Assembly: GCF_041296385.1 (NCBI RefSeq)
Contig: NC_091015.1
Span: 56,982,345 to 57,046,344, forward strand
DNA: 64,000 nucleotides
Source of the DNA: Aphelocoma coerulescens
Lineage: Eukaryota; Chordata; Aves; Passeriformes; Corvidae
Direction of reading: 5' to 3'
Shown piece by piece: positions 15,301 through 25,842 of the stretch. Below the pieces are notes generated by a model that was given only the letters and a program-made list of their open reading frames with translations, was not told where the DNA came from and made no database searches. The position numbers and the translations under genes are program-made. Within the stretch, counting starts at the first letter, position 1. Each line of letters starts with the position of its first letter.

Positions 15301-18221
15301 TCTTGTATTGGCTCTAACACGAGAAAATGCTGTATCACACTGGAGAGATTTACTAGGCCCAAAGACTCTTGAAGAGGCAAGGGAAAATCCAGAGAGGTAA
15401 TAGTCACAAAAGTAAACCATCATTAACAGCTTCCAACTTACTTTCGCATTCCTCATCTCATTCCCCATTCCAACTAGTGTAACTATAGTGCCATCATCTG
15501 GAAACAAATATGCAATTCTGCAGGTTTTTTTCTTGGAAGTAGTAGTGTAATATGCATAGAAACTGTAAAATTTTTTGAGATATAAAGGCTGCTAAACAGA
15601 ATTAAAAGCTGAGTTTTAAGAAGTGCAATGTAATGAAAGGGGAATTCTTGAGTCAGAGAAAAAGTGTTGGTAATATATATTCTTAATAGTAGGCGGGGTT
15701 CCTTGAAATACCACCATTACTTTTCTTGAAATACCACTGAGATTCTTCTTGTAGCTTATTGAAAACTTTGCATCAGTAGAATATTTTATTTGTGACCAGG
15801 TTTCTCCTACACATTTTATAAACGGACGCCTTAGTTCTACCTGCTTATCGCATTGCTCTAGGAAACTGCCATGGTATCATGTTACCTGCTGCTGACAGAA
15901 GTGCTGTTTCATTAAGGAAGAAGTGGTATTTCTTGGAAATACAACAGGATGAGGGTTGGGAGGGAGGGTGTTCATATTTCAGATTTCCACTGATTTATAT
16001 TCACTGGGTTAAGGCTAATCATAGTTCACAGCTCAAAATGGCTATGCTTTTACGTAACTTCACTCTTTTAATGACTCCTAGTTTGCGTGCACAGTATGCG
16101 ATTGAAAACGTACCTATCAATCAGCTGCATGGCAGCTCTTCACACATCGATGCTCAGAAGGAACTAGAGTTCTTCTTCCCTGAGGAACAAACTTTTGCAT
16201 TAATCAAGCCTGATGCTGCTAAGAATCATAAAGGTAAGGCTTTCAGAAAGTATGGGCTGTATCTAGTGATGTAAGCATTTCTACAAAAGATTAGCAACGC
16301 ACACTGCAGTAAATCACCTCAAATGCATTATTTTGATTCTCTGAAATATGTTTTCTGTGCAGAGAAATGCTTTTACAGGGCTTGCATAATTCAGATTGAC
16401 ATCTCAAATATGACATTTTCTTTGCTAAAGCTGCCTATAGGTTTTTCTTCATTAGAATACTGGTGAATTGAAGAAAGAGAGTCCTTAGCTAAGTTAAATC
16501 TTTTAAAAGCCAGGCACTTCTGCAGAATACCTGCCCAGCATCCTAATTAGTCAAAGGAGAGACACACTTGCCAAACTTGTATTACTTACTTCAGACAGTT
16601 ACATTTACTGACTCAAAAGGGGTCATTGCTCAGTTAGATGCATTCCCATCCTTAGTTTAGCTTACTGTTAGACTAAGGGAGTAAGGAGGAAAAAGTCAAA
16701 AGTAAAAAGAGCACTGTTTACAATTTGGAATCTTGCCCTAAGAATGTTTGCTGCCACTTTTTAAAAAGCCTCTATCTAGACCCCTTACTTAACATTATTC
16801 TATTCTGTTCTAACAAATTTCAGTAGTCTTTCTAATGCTAATTCATCATTGGCTTTTGGGAGTCTTTCTTCCCCTCTTGTAACAATCCAGATTGATTTTG
16901 GCTGGCCAGCTGATGTTTGATACAGCATTACAACTACAGTCCACTTTCTGTTCAATGTGAGAAACAACAGTGAATGCTATTGGTATAGTTAATTACAGTC
17001 TGGGTTTGATACCTGCATTGGTATGAATAATGCACTGACAATGGTTTCTGCCTATTTTAGAGGACTGTTGAAGTGTTTCTTATGTTGTCCATGGGTGTTT
17101 CATATTTGCAAGAAGAATTCCAATAGGTGTTGGAGATTTTTTTTTTAAGGGCATCTGGTATTTTCCGAAACTTTTAAAGTTTGGGTGTTTGCAGTTTGTA
17201 TTTTTTGCATCTAAACCATTTCAATCAAAAACAAGCTTGTTTGTTATCCTCCTAGATGAAATTATGAAAAAAGTTAAAGAGGCTGGATTTAGCATCTCAA
17301 AGGTAAAAGAACAAGCTTTAACTCGTGAAATGGCTGCACAGTTTTACAAGGATCACGAAGGAAAACCCTTTTTTGAACAGTTGGTGAATTGTATGACTGA
17401 GTAAGTGTCTTGGTTTACAGTACTGATGTATGTAAGTAGACATCACACTTTGCATCTACAGTGCCAACAAAACATGTTACACCATAAGTGGTGCAAGGAT
17501 TTTACAACCTGTCACTCTTTCTAGCAAATTTAGTGGCTTCTAGCACAGAGTACTCTTCCTTTAAAAGGGAGATTTACAATACTTCTCAAACTTATGGGTA
17601 GTATTATTTTGGATTTTATTTTCTCTAAAAAAGGAACTGCTTTCCAATGGAATCCTTTTTGTCCTCATGCAGGACAAATATCTTCCTCATAATATCATTA
17701 GTATAGCTGATAAATACAGTATGTGTTGTCTTGCTTCAGAAATTATTGGGTGAGAATATTTTTAGGACAAGAAGTCCAAATCGAAATATCTGATCATCAT
17801 AATTTCTTTGGATTTCAATTATGGGATATTTCCTTAAACAAAACACTCAGAAACAAATTTCAATATTTAAGCAACTTAATAAAATTAAGATAGTTCAATG
17901 CTTATTATAACCCTTCATGGTACCTCTGACATTAAAGCTAATTCTGCATCTCAGAAAGCTCAGAATAGTCTAAGAGCTTCCTCATATTGATTTTACAGGG
18001 GTCCATCAGTGATAATGGTCTTATCAAAGGAAAATGCTGTGGAAGAGTGGAGGCAACTAATGGGTCCAACCGATCCAGAAGAGGCAAAGAAGACCTCTCC
18101 TGAATCAATTCGGGCTCAGTTTGCACATGATATTTTGTCTAATGCTGTTCATGGCTCATCTAATATAGAACATGCACTGAAAAGCATTAAGTTCGCATTT
18201 GGAGAGCTTGATGCAGACTAA
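286..18221 (+). CDS. NME8: NME8 (thioredoxin domain-containing protein 3), complete 15-exon coding sequence
   Basis: Fifteen exons with GT-AG boundaries join without frame error to 1710 nt, 569 codons plus TAA; human NME8 is about 588 aa. Domains in order: thioredoxin fold at about residues 12-105 with WCGPC at 38-42 (C39 and C42 the redox pair); an acidic linker at about 130-150; NDK domain A from about 153, beginning GIIKPD; NDK domain B from about 298, beginning LAIIRPS; NDK domain C from about 434, with ALIKPD at 436-441. The NDK histidine motif is missing in A, and present as NQLHGSS (H413) in B and NAVHGSS (H547) in C. The family is known as a ciliary and sperm-flagellar protein associated with outer dynein arms, linked to primary ciliary dyskinesia in people. 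The ATG has G at -3 and +4. An acceptor-like pyrimidine tract and AG end 4 nt before it (281), so untranslated exon(s) should lie upstream of the window. The downstream neighbour SFRP4 is convergent. Confidence 0.96.
414..471 (+). CDS. NME8: NME8 coding exon 2 (start of thioredoxin domain)
   Basis: Acceptor ag ends at 413 and the donor gt is at 472. Encodes [19 protein letters not shown] and leaves one base of the next valine codon (phase 1). Confidence 0.92.
620..680 (-). repeat. CR1 LINE 3'-tail fragment
   Basis: The sequence resembles the reverse complement of a bird CR1 3' end: ATCACAGAGTCACTGAATCATAG, then a degenerate GGTTGTAAAAGAC and AAGATCAT. Only about 60 bp survive. Confidence 0.6.
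1348..1454 (+). CDS. NME8: NME8 coding exon 3 (thioredoxin active site)
   Basis: Carries the CxxC redox centre, VYQAWCGPC, with both cysteines intact. Acceptor ag ends at 1347, donor gt at 1455; the exon ends on a complete codon. Confidence 0.96.
2492..2563 (+). CDS. NME8: NME8 coding exon 4 (thioredoxin core)
   Basis: Twenty-four codons in phase 0. Contains CEPVFLFSV, which holds the conserved cis-proline region of the thioredoxin fold. Donor is gtaagt. Confidence 0.94.
3271..3296. repeat. (CA)13 microsatellite
   Basis: Thirteen uninterrupted CA units in NME8 intron 4, followed by five A. Confidence 0.97.
3617..3733 (+). CDS. NME8: NME8 coding exon 5 (end of thioredoxin domain)
   Basis: Thirty-nine codons in phase 0, from [15 protein letters not shown] to an acidic and basic helix ending AAGEKERTE. 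Acceptor ag ends at 3616, donor gt at 3734. Confidence 0.94.
3905..4030 (-). repeat. Degraded CR1 LINE 3' fragment
   Basis: The order GGTTGTAAGACACTTTTCAAGATCATCT, CTCCAACCCC, GCCACAGGCAG, CAGGTTGCCCAAAGCC follows the reverse complement of the CR1 3' region. It is an old and diverged copy. Confidence 0.65.
4665..4725 (+). CDS. NME8: NME8 coding exon 6 (acidic linker)
   Basis: Encodes a glutamate/serine-rich linker ([20 protein letters not shown]) between the thioredoxin and first NDK domain. Such linkers are poorly conserved, so support rests on the splice sites and on frame continuity (phase 0 in, phase 1 out). Confidence 0.88.
6481..6557 (+). CDS. NME8: NME8 coding exon 7 (start of NDK domain A)
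   Basis: Encodes [17 protein letters not shown] and a lysine-rich helix. IIKPD is the NDK substrate-lysine motif. The exon ends on a complete codon before gtagac. Confidence 0.94.
6867..6947 (+). repeat. Unclassified direct repeat, copy 1 (NME8 intron 7)
   Basis: Eighty-one bases that match 8211-8291 at about 67 positions by hand count, ungapped, same orientation. Shared blocks include CAGTGACCTTTG and TTGTTTCTGCAATT. Family not recognised. Confidence 0.8.
7773..7865 (+). CDS. NME8: NME8 coding exon 8 (NDK domain A)
   Basis: Exactly 31 codons, phase 0 at both ends, so skipping it would keep the frame. Contains [19 protein letters not shown], typical of the NDK alpha1-beta2 region. It is flanked on both sides by copies of one 81-bp direct repeat (6867-6947 and 8211-8291). 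Confidence 0.94.
8211..8291 (+). repeat. Unclassified direct repeat, copy 2 (NME8 intron 8)
   Basis: Second copy of the repeat at 6867-6947, on the other side of exon 8 and in the same orientation. Similarity also extends a little upstream through a TTTTAAAA block. Confidence 0.8.
9151..10375 (-). mobile_element. 5'-truncated CR1 LINE with decayed reverse transcriptase
   Basis: The low-coordinate end is the CR1 3' terminus (TCATAGAATCATAGAATCAC then GGTTGGAAGGGACC). On the minus strand the reverse-transcriptase region reads [10 protein letters not shown] and then KFADDTKL (FADD at about 9780-9794), followed further on by [17 protein letters not shown]. It is split over at least two frames (ORFs ending near 9361 and 9561), so it is not active. 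The endonuclease half is absent. The exact 5' end near 10375 is uncertain. Confidence 0.92.
11646..11791 (+). CDS. NME8: NME8 coding exon 9 (NDK domain A, acidic insert)
   Basis: Begins [19 protein letters not shown], the NDK beta3/beta4 region. It then has a hydrophilic insert ([13 protein letters not shown]) where kinases normally have the nucleotide-gripping loop, so domain A is unlikely to be catalytic. Confidence 0.93.
13086..13261 (+). CDS. NME8: NME8 coding exon 10 (end of NDK A, start of NDK B)
   Basis: Ends domain A with [20 protein letters not shown], where a kinase would have NxxHGSD; there is no histidine. Domain B starts with [10 protein letters not shown], which has arginine in place of the usual KPD lysine. 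Confidence 0.94.
14374..14518 (+). CDS. NME8: NME8 coding exon 11 (NDK domain B)
   Basis: Encodes [17 protein letters not shown] through [10 protein letters not shown]. Phase 1 in, phase 2 out. Acceptor ag ends at 14373, donor gtatgt. Confidence 0.95.
14598..14745 (-). repeat. CR1 LINE 3'-tail fragment
   Basis: Reads ACTCACAGAAGGGTTTGGGTT, CCAACCCCCTGCCATGGGCA, GGACACCTTCCACCTGGACA, GGTTGCTCAGAG: the reverse complement of a bird CR1 3' end. It lies in NME8 intron 11, shortly after exon 11. Confidence 0.9.
15292..15396 (+). CDS. NME8: NME8 coding exon 12 (NDK domain B)
   Basis: Encodes [20 protein letters not shown] and [16 protein letters not shown], the beta4 strand and the loop that corresponds to the GxT/NP region of NDK. 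Acceptor tacag, donor gtaata. Confidence 0.95.
16082..16233 (+). CDS. NME8: NME8 coding exon 13 (NDK B histidine loop, start of NDK C)
   Basis: Encodes [19 protein letters not shown], with H413 at the catalytic-histidine position, and then [12 protein letters not shown], the start of domain C. The reading frame stays open for about 200 nt back into the preceding intron and about 40 nt past the donor, so the exon ends were set by the splice sites and homology. Confidence 0.95.
17256..17400 (+). CDS. NME8: NME8 coding exon 14 (NDK domain C)
   Basis: Encodes [20 protein letters not shown] through [11 protein letters not shown]. Acceptor tcctag, donor gtaagt. Confidence 0.95.
17999..18221 (+). 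CDS. NME8: NME8 last coding exon (NDK domain C, stop)
   Basis: Encodes [35 protein letters not shown] and NAVHGSS (H547), the most complete NDK motif set of the three domains, and ends with an acidic tail and TAA at 18219-18221. Confidence 0.96.
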
Positions 18222-18807
18222 ACAATTAAGATACCATCTCTGAAAATTTATATTCATGTAATTAGATGGATCTGTCTACCTAACCACTCTGTTTAAGATT
18301 ACATAAACACAATTGTTTTCCTTCATATTCCATCCAATTTTAGTTGGGCAGTTTTTGTTATCAGGTCTTCCATATTGCAAAACATATCGATGTAACAAGT
18401 TTGACTTGCTAGAAGTTTGACATTAGTAATGGTTTCTATATATATGCTTAGTAGATGCCTTTGCTTTTATCATTTTGACAGATTTATGCCTTTCCAATAG
18501 TTCCAGGATCCTAAAGCATTTTGTGTATAGCTACCTTAAAAAGAGCAAGGAAGGACAAGGGTCAAGGAAGGTGATTACAACACTATTAATGGCACATCCA
18601 CTGTGATGTGGATCGAGTCCTGCAGTTCCAAATGTGAGCCAAATGGGGCTCCTGGGCCCACTGACCAACTGTATATGTGTGCATCCCTGGTGAGACTGCT
18701 CTGGGCTTTTAAGGCCTATTGGTTCCCTCAGGGCCCTGAAAAACATTGGCATTGTTTATTTATCCTTTTCCTAAATATCTTCTAATGATTACTGTCACAG
18801 GTAGGAT

Positions 18808-18813
18808 AATAAA
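18808..18813 (+). terminator. Candidate NME8 polyadenylation signal AATAAA
   Basis: This is the first canonical AATAAA I see after the NME8 stop, about 590 nt downstream. It is consistent with a short 3' UTR, but there is no transcript evidence here. Confidence 0.4.
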
Positions 18814-21800
18814 CTAAAAGATCCTTTCCAGTTAATTTACTTAATTCAAATATATCAGAGGAACTAAAATACAAAGCCAGCTCTTACATAACAGCTATTC
18901 TTGACATGTACCTCCTTGCCAAACTAGCGAGTTCATATCCTGTCCAGTATAACTCGGCTGGCCTTCATGAAGAACACAAATATTATTCTGTAGCTGATAT
19001 ATTCTCACTTTTGCTGTCTGAGTCTGTTGAAGGCTGAGATTCTAAAGACTGGCATTCACTTAAAGCAATTTACTTACGTTGTTGATTGTAAGTGTGAAGT
19101 CCAGAAAGAATGAAGTCTTTCTCATAATTTCTTTATTGTTCCTATTGTATTTAATACAACTAGCTGTTATAAAGAGCTTCCTGACAAATATTTCTGTTGT
19201 GATGGGGCATTTGTTATTATAGACATTCCTCCAGCAGAAGTTGGACTGAGCATTCTCTTGGTGGCCCATTTTCACCTACAACTGCTTTACTGCCACAAAC
19301 TCAGCTTGAGGTTCACTAGCCTGTAGGAGGTTGTAATTAGTGCAGAATTTATATGTCACCTCACTGAGGTTAGTTCTGAGAAACATTATTCAGGATTGCT
19401 GTATGTTCTTTGGCTACTTTTTTACTTCAAAAACTCATTAAAACTGTTCTTCCTGGCATTATTTAACCACTCTGGATCTTTTGGGTCCTGGCACACTGTA
19501 CTTTAAACCAAGAAGCAGCCTCAGAAAAGAGCACATTGCTTGAGTAGAGCAATTTCACACACATCAATCCAGGTCATTTCCTCAGATCTTTGCTGGAGTT
19601 AATGTCTTCTAAACCAGTGGGAGAAATACAGTGCTGAAAGTTTAGGTGGGTTTATTTTTTGACAGGAGCAGAAATGTTGAAAATGCATTTACATCTTATT
19701 AAGAGCCCATAACATGTCTGGTGGAAGTTCACAATCAAATAGCTTGATAAGTATCATAAATGGGTTATGAATACTGTGAAATCACTTAGCTCTAGTCTGA
19801 GAAATTTCAGTTTGCTGTGGGGGTACTGTAGCTCCACCTCTGCCAATTTAAGCGCGGTAAAACTTTGTATACTGAGTTATTGCTCTTGTTTAACCATTAT
19901 CCTTCATACTGCATCACATCATTCTTAAACAATGTAACATTTTTGTCAGTTTGGTTTCACTATTGGATGTTGAAGGATTTTGTCTGTTTGGGGTCCCATA
20001 TTTGTGTGTGTCAATTACAATTCCTGCTTTGTGCTTGGTTAAAGCAATCCAGTATACTCCATTGAAATATTATGCATAGATCTATGACAGTTTTTTCTTC
20101 ATGTTGCCTGAGTATCCAAACTCAAATTGAAATGTGAGAACATTTCATTTTTTAATGCTCATTTTCTTCTCCTAAATAGGTTCTTGATCTTAAAGTCTAA
20201 TAGCAGCTTTGGAAAGGAGATACATCTTAAAACATCAAACACAACTGTTTCAGTTAGATGATGAAGAGATTCAGATTTGCAAAGCTTTTATATCTTTGAG
20301 AAACAGACCGTTGTAGAATTATCAAAATATGCATTCAAAAGAATGGCAATCAAAATACTGTCGGTATTTTAAGAGATTTCTTTGTCTCTTTAAAAGTTAA
20401 CTCACCCCGTAGGTATTGCACACATTATTTATATTGCCATCCATTCTTCTTTGAAAATTATATTACTGTGACATAAAAAAAGATGCAATTTTTAAGAATT
20501 TGAACATTTGTGATGGGATCAGCAATCATTTGATTTATAGAGTCAGAAGGACTCTGTTCCAACATAAACTCCATGGAGTTTCACAGATTAAAATCATCCT
20601 GCAATTAAATTTACACAACTCTGCTGCGTACAAAACTTACAGAAAGTCTGACTCTGTCCGTTTATTTCATATCTAAATGCCAGTTCAAAAGAGAATGGCC
20701 TTTACAACTGTTTATTTAGAAAATATCTTGTAGTTCATCATAGAATTAGGTGGTGCAAAGATGTGATTATAATTCTTCCAACACTAACAAAAGATAACAT
20801 AATTATTCTTCTGATTTTTTTCCCAGCAGGAGAGAAATGGAACCACAGGGCATGTTTATTTGTACCACAGACCACATATTTCCTTGTTTAGGAACTTTAA
20901 TGAAATCATAACTTGACACTAAAGACTACATTAAAGATCTATTTCAGTTTAGACTGATAAACAGGAGAGTTATAAATCCCAAAACACTGTTTTAGAAGAA
21001 TAAGTATGTCTCATTGTACTGAGTTTTTGTACTGAATTACTACATAAAAAAATAAGACAAGTGGAGAAAAAGCTTTTTTTCCCTGCCAAGAAGATGGAGC
21101 CAATCTGTGGCTCTGTACTGTTTTTGCACTGTTTTTCCTTTGCTCTGACTGCTAAATGAACTACACAGGCAAGTCAGACCTTGCAAGTATCTGTTCAGTT
21201 TATCCACAGTTCTTTGTGAGCAAATGATCAGCTTTCTGGTTACCTTGCTCAGAGAATACGTACTGATGTTCTCTGAGTATCTACAAACCATGAAGTTTTC
21301 ATCACATTGTAACCACAAGGAATCAAAATACTTAGGGTGTTGTTCTGTTTGGGGCATCTCTTGGTCACTCTGATACACCCATTAATCGTCTGCCTGGGTA
21401 TAGACTGCCTGACCTATTTAAGGTCCTTTTGGGGCTTGATCTTAGTATCCTCATCTAGAGAAAAGGAGTGTGCCCGCCCTTCCTTTATGCTCATTTCCAT
21501 AGTGGTTTATCCACAAGCCTTTTGGCAGCAACAGGAATCAATCTAATATTAATAGATTACCTAGAAGCCCTCAAATTTACTGCATATCCAGCAAGCAAGT
21601 TTGAAACCCTGTTTTACATTCCAATAAGGCTGTTGATTAATTTCAGAGATGTTACATGACATATAGTGTCAGCAGTTGAAATTGAGTGCAATTTTTACAG
21701 AAAGTCTTGGCTAGCTCTAATTAGAAGTAATGAACTTCTATAGAAATTACAGACTGGCAAGTTATTTGGGGGCGAGGGGGTATTTATATATGGAAACATA

Positions 21801-21894
21801 ATTTTGAATGTTTGTTGACCCATATTGATGGATTATATTTATTTACAAAGTTAATTGTAGCGGATGTAGCTTACCAGAAAAATCTGGTTGAGGA

Positions 21895-22015
21895 AATGTT
21901 TTCAGATGTGCATTTACATTCAAGTGCTAAGTGCAACCAAAAAGCATGTGTCGGTTGTGCATAATTGGAGTAAATATTTTTTCAGGTTTAATTCATTTGG
22001 AATCTAGGTTACAAT
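21895..22015 (+). repeat. Diverged direct repeat, copy 1
   Basis: Shares GATNTGCATTTACA, TTGTGC and a longer block beginning GAGTAAATATTTTTTCAGGT (21968 onward) with the copy near 22185-22311. The outer limits are approximate. Confidence 0.6.
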
Positions 22016-22184
22016 TCTGGATAAAAGAATTTAAGAGCTGTTTGAGTATTTTGGACAGGAAAATCTTTTTATTTGCTTAGGAAGTATTTCTCAGTCATAT
22101 GCACTGACTGGACGAAAGTTGCAACACTGAATTGAAGTGACCGGGTCATTCGGATCTTGTTGGACGGGGGTTTATGGGATTTTT

Positions 22185-22311
22185 AAAAATGTGTTTCATA
22201 AAGAAGCTCTGATTTGCATTTACAGTGAGCTTCTAAAATTGTGCCAATCATTCACAAGTAGAGTAAATATTTTTTCAGGTTTCATTCTTTTGGAACTGAG
22301 GTTAGAACATT
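22185..22311 (+). repeat. Diverged direct repeat, copy 2
   Basis: The second copy starts its best block at 22261, 293 bp after the first. The similarity is strongest over about 45 bases and patchy upstream. Confidence 0.6.
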
Positions 22312-24641
22312 CAGTGAAAATACTGAATGACACTTCTAACTAAACTGGGCACACGTGTGTGGGAGGTAGTAAGAAACTCACTAGAAGCATATGCTTGGTG
22401 TTCCAGGCAATTTTTATTTTATATGAAAAAAATTCCAAGCCCCTCAGTAAGAAGGCAGATGTAACACTGGGAAAAAAACATTTGACACTTTAAGGATTTG
22501 ACCTGTTAATTTTTCATCTTTAAGTAGTTACAGCAATTACATTCATCCAGCAGCAAACTATTTGCCCCTTTGCTGAATTTAGGTTTGATAACTCCAGTGC
22601 TGGAGTGAACAAGCAGAGCAATGGCTACATCTGGCCATGGATGTGCATAAGAAGAGGTGAGTCTGACCTTTTGCCACATGCCAGGGAGCAGAGGTGGTGA
22701 GTGGACCCTGTGGGGAGGAATTTGCCTGCTCTCACAGCCCTCACTGCTCCAACACCTATTTCACGCCTTTGGAAGGGAAGGGAAGGAAATCTGGCTGGAG
22801 GGTGCAGATGTTCTGGGTCTGGATTCAGCTGGCATTTGATGTCACAAGAAGTTAATATTTGTAGGGGGGATTTTCAAAATGGAATGACTTGCATTAGTGC
22901 TAAATTCATCAGCCCATGGCTTCTTAAAATATAGGAAAAAATGGGTTTGGAAAAACACACTACCTTATTAATTTATCCCTTGCACGTCTGTTCTTTGTAT
23001 TATCATATCCCCTGCTTTTTTGTTGTATTGCCTTTCCTTCTTCCATATTTTTACCATATCAAAGTCAGCATAAAGCATACACAAAAACATCAAGGAGTTT
23101 GGAAACATCTGGCTTGGTGCGTCAATGTTTACTCCAGCATACTGAAATGGTCAATCTAATGACAGCGACTTGAAGAAGGAATGGTGACAATTCTCTGGAG
23201 AAAATAATTTGTAAATTTTTTCCTCTGACAAAAAGAAAAAAATTTGATTTTAACAGTTGTAAAATAATACGTGATGTTGCTGTGGAGTCTTAGGTAGCTG
23301 TTCCAAAACTTTGATTTAACAAACACCACACTTGACTATGTTCACAATAAAACTGCTTTAAGTGATATCTCATGACTTCAGTATTTGTTATTTTAACATC
23401 ACATTGATATGACTGTCACTCATTCTTTAATGGCTAACCATATATATATTTATTGGGGTACTTTAAATTGGGATCAATAGGTAATCAAAGCTTAAGAACT
23501 CCAGCTACACAGTACATAAAACTATTTCAGAAGTTTTCCAATCATACTGATCTTTTAGATCATGCTTACTTAAATCAGCATTTTCAAACTCACCTAAGTA
23601 AGTCACCTGCAAGTGAAACTCTGTCTCCTTTGATTTCCATTTCAGTTTTTCCATTTCGCTGAACATGATTAAGGTTCCACCTATAGGCGGTATTTAAGCA
23701 TCTAAGTTTGTAGTCTGTTTTCTTAGACTCGTCAAATACACATCATTCTCCTAAAGTCAACAGATGCTATACATGCTCGGCATTCCTGGCACCTGGGATG
23801 AACTTTAGATCTAATTCTGCAGGTGTTCCATGTCAACAAAGTACTGCACCTGCCCAGAATTACCAGTAGGGCTACACTCAAATGCTGACCTTTGTATATT
23901 TTAACTAACTGCTCAAAGCTCAGCAGTGACCATTTAGGTTGGTTTTTAGAACTATAGAACTATTCTATATGCTATTATTCAATTTTCTTGTAACACCTGT
24001 ATCTGTTTTAAACACTGTAACTTGGCATCTATGTCTCCAATTTGCGTTAGCAAATTACCAAGTATACAACTACTGCTACTAAAATCACTCCAGAATAGTC
24101 TGCCTTGAATTTCACTCATGCAAATTTCATTGTAATTCTTGTCATGGCAAAGATCAACATACTGACATGACCAATTGTAGCTCCTTATAATAATCTACAC
24201 AGAGCTCTTTTTTTTTTTTCTGACATAGAACTTCTCTATTATAAAAATCCTCATTTTACCAGAATTGGCCAGTCTAGTCCTTAGTCTTCCTGCAGGAAAT
24301 CTGAAAGGTCTTTCAGGCATCTATCATGAGCTCTTCTGATCTTAATGTTGATCTTCTTGTGTGTTACATGAAATTGAAATCAGAATGTGTTATCTATGCT
24401 GCCTCATCCAAGTACACCATGGAAGGAATAGCATAAATGCCATCTTGGAGGGATGTTGATTAGATTTATCTCACCTTTGCTGTTTTAATACCTCAGACAG
24501 AAAATGTTAAGTCAGTAAACTCACCACATAAACAAAAGCATCTGCTTTCCTTCACCCTTTTCAAGGTAAATGCTACCTTCTGATAAGAAAAACTGAAGAC
24601 ACCCAGTTGCTTTGAGAAGCACATTAATAGGGACAAGGCTG

Positions 24642-24669
24642 ATTTATTTATTTATTTATTTATTTATTT
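24642..24669. repeat. (ATTT)7 microsatellite
   Basis: Seven tandem ATTT units. Read on the minus strand they give overlapping AATAAA hexamers about 1 kb past the SFRP4 stop codon, so they could serve as that gene's polyadenylation signal. Confidence 0.95.
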
Positions 24670-25099
24670 GGTCTCAGACAAAGGTTAGAAATACGGTGTC
24701 AAATGATAAAAAGTTATCCAAATGATTACTGAGCCACTTGAAGCCCTATCTTCTCCTTAATACTGTACAGGAGCTGTCAGTTATCTTTAGAATAAGGCCT
24801 CTATTCCAGTTTTCATAGCAAAGCTATATTACAGCAAATGTGTTACTTTTAAGGATTCTACAGATCTGTTTACTTTAATCTGTCCTTTTGAAAAATACTG
24901 ATTTTTGAATTAGATGCTTAAATATATTTGAAATTAGAACAACAGAAGCCAGCCTGAAGTACAGTAAAAAAAATTAAATGTCTGCTTTGAATGTATTTTT
25001 ACTACACAAACCCCCAAGATCAAATACTATCACTATGAGCATATTTTCGGCACATTCAAAAATAATCACATAATGCATACCCAGATGCTTAATGGTAAA

Positions 25100-25420
25100 C
25101 TATGCTTTTGAACACTCTGAACAAGGGTTGTGATTCCAAACAGCAGATAGGTTCAGCTCCAGCAGCGGCAGTCATTGCTGCCCGAGATATCTGCCAGAGT
25201 TTACCATACTTCTGCTGCTCTTCAGCTGCTGCGTCTGGTGAGCTCTCAGCTAATTCACAGACTAAGGCACAGACTACTACACCAGCTGAGGAAAGAAACT
25301 CCATGCAGCTCTCCAGCATGTGGGAGGGAAGCAGACCAGGCAACTGGTACAAGGAGTCAAAACCTCTGGCAGGCAAGGCTAGTTCTATCTAGATGGGAAA
25401 TCAGAGCCCAAAGATAAAGC
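25100..25420 (-). other. Probable SFRP4 3' UTR block
   Basis: A GC-richer stretch, 230-550 nt past the SFRP4 stop, in otherwise AT-rich DNA. It is rich in CAGC/GCTG and open in both directions, but nothing resembles a protein family. It is most simply 3' UTR, as part of the terminal exon running towards the (ATTT)7 tract. Confidence 0.45.
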
Positions 25421-25653
25421 TCAGACAGCTGGAATATGCCTACCTCATATTAGTGCAAACCTATGCTCTATGGCTTGTAGTGACTTGAAAGGACAAGCAA
25501 ACCTTTTAACAGTAAAGTGCAGCAAAAAGGTCTATGTAGAAACTGACATGATTTTTTTAAGTTGATGAGCTCCAGATTAATAAAACATGCTGACCAAGCC
25601 AGGTTGTGACCCTTGTCGTGCAGGGAAAGTCCTTTCTTTTGGGAATTTCACAC

Positions 25654-25842
25654 TCATACTTTTTTAGGGTTGATTTCTTTCTGGCCGTTTCTCATTTTAA
25701 TGGCCTTTTTGGGGCCACTGACCAGTGGGCTGGTGTTCTTGGGTTGCGGTTTCAGGGCTCCACTCTGACCGCTGCGTCCTGAATTCTGGTTCTTACTGCG
25801 GGCAGTTCGCCGCTTTTGTTCCTGCAGTCTCTGTTCCCACCT
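25654..25842 (-). CDS. SFRP4: SFRP4 exon 6 (basic C-terminal tail, stop)
   Basis: Encodes [20 protein letters not shown] and a lysine-rich tail ending INPKKV, then TGA at 25656-25654. Acceptor tctacag. The tail matches the family end (KRTNPKRV in human) and is thought to bind heparin or matrix. Confidence 0.95.
   Translation of the reverse strand, partial: RWEQRLQEQKRRTARSKNQNSGRSGQSGALKPQPKNTSPLVSGPKKAIKMRNGQKEINPKKV

Larger units (their letters stand above)
11792..17998. other. NME8 introns 9-14
   Basis: Six introns of about 0.6-1.3 kb between coding exons 9 and 15. Apart from one short CR1 tail at about 14598-14745, I see no repeats, genes or RNAs in them. Confidence 0.6.
18222..25653. 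other. Intergenic region between converging NME8 and SFRP4
   Basis: About 7.4 kb that should include both 3' UTRs. It holds a pair of diverged direct repeats (about 21895-22015 and 22185-22311), an (ATTT)7 tract, and a locally GC-richer block at about 25100-25420 that probably belongs to the SFRP4 3' UTR. No open frame in it resembles a known protein. Confidence 0.6.

Noticed and set aside
21040..21378. 112-codon minus-strand open frame between NME8 and SFRP4
   Set aside because: AT-rich surroundings, no recognisable domain, no splice or promoter support; compatible with chance.
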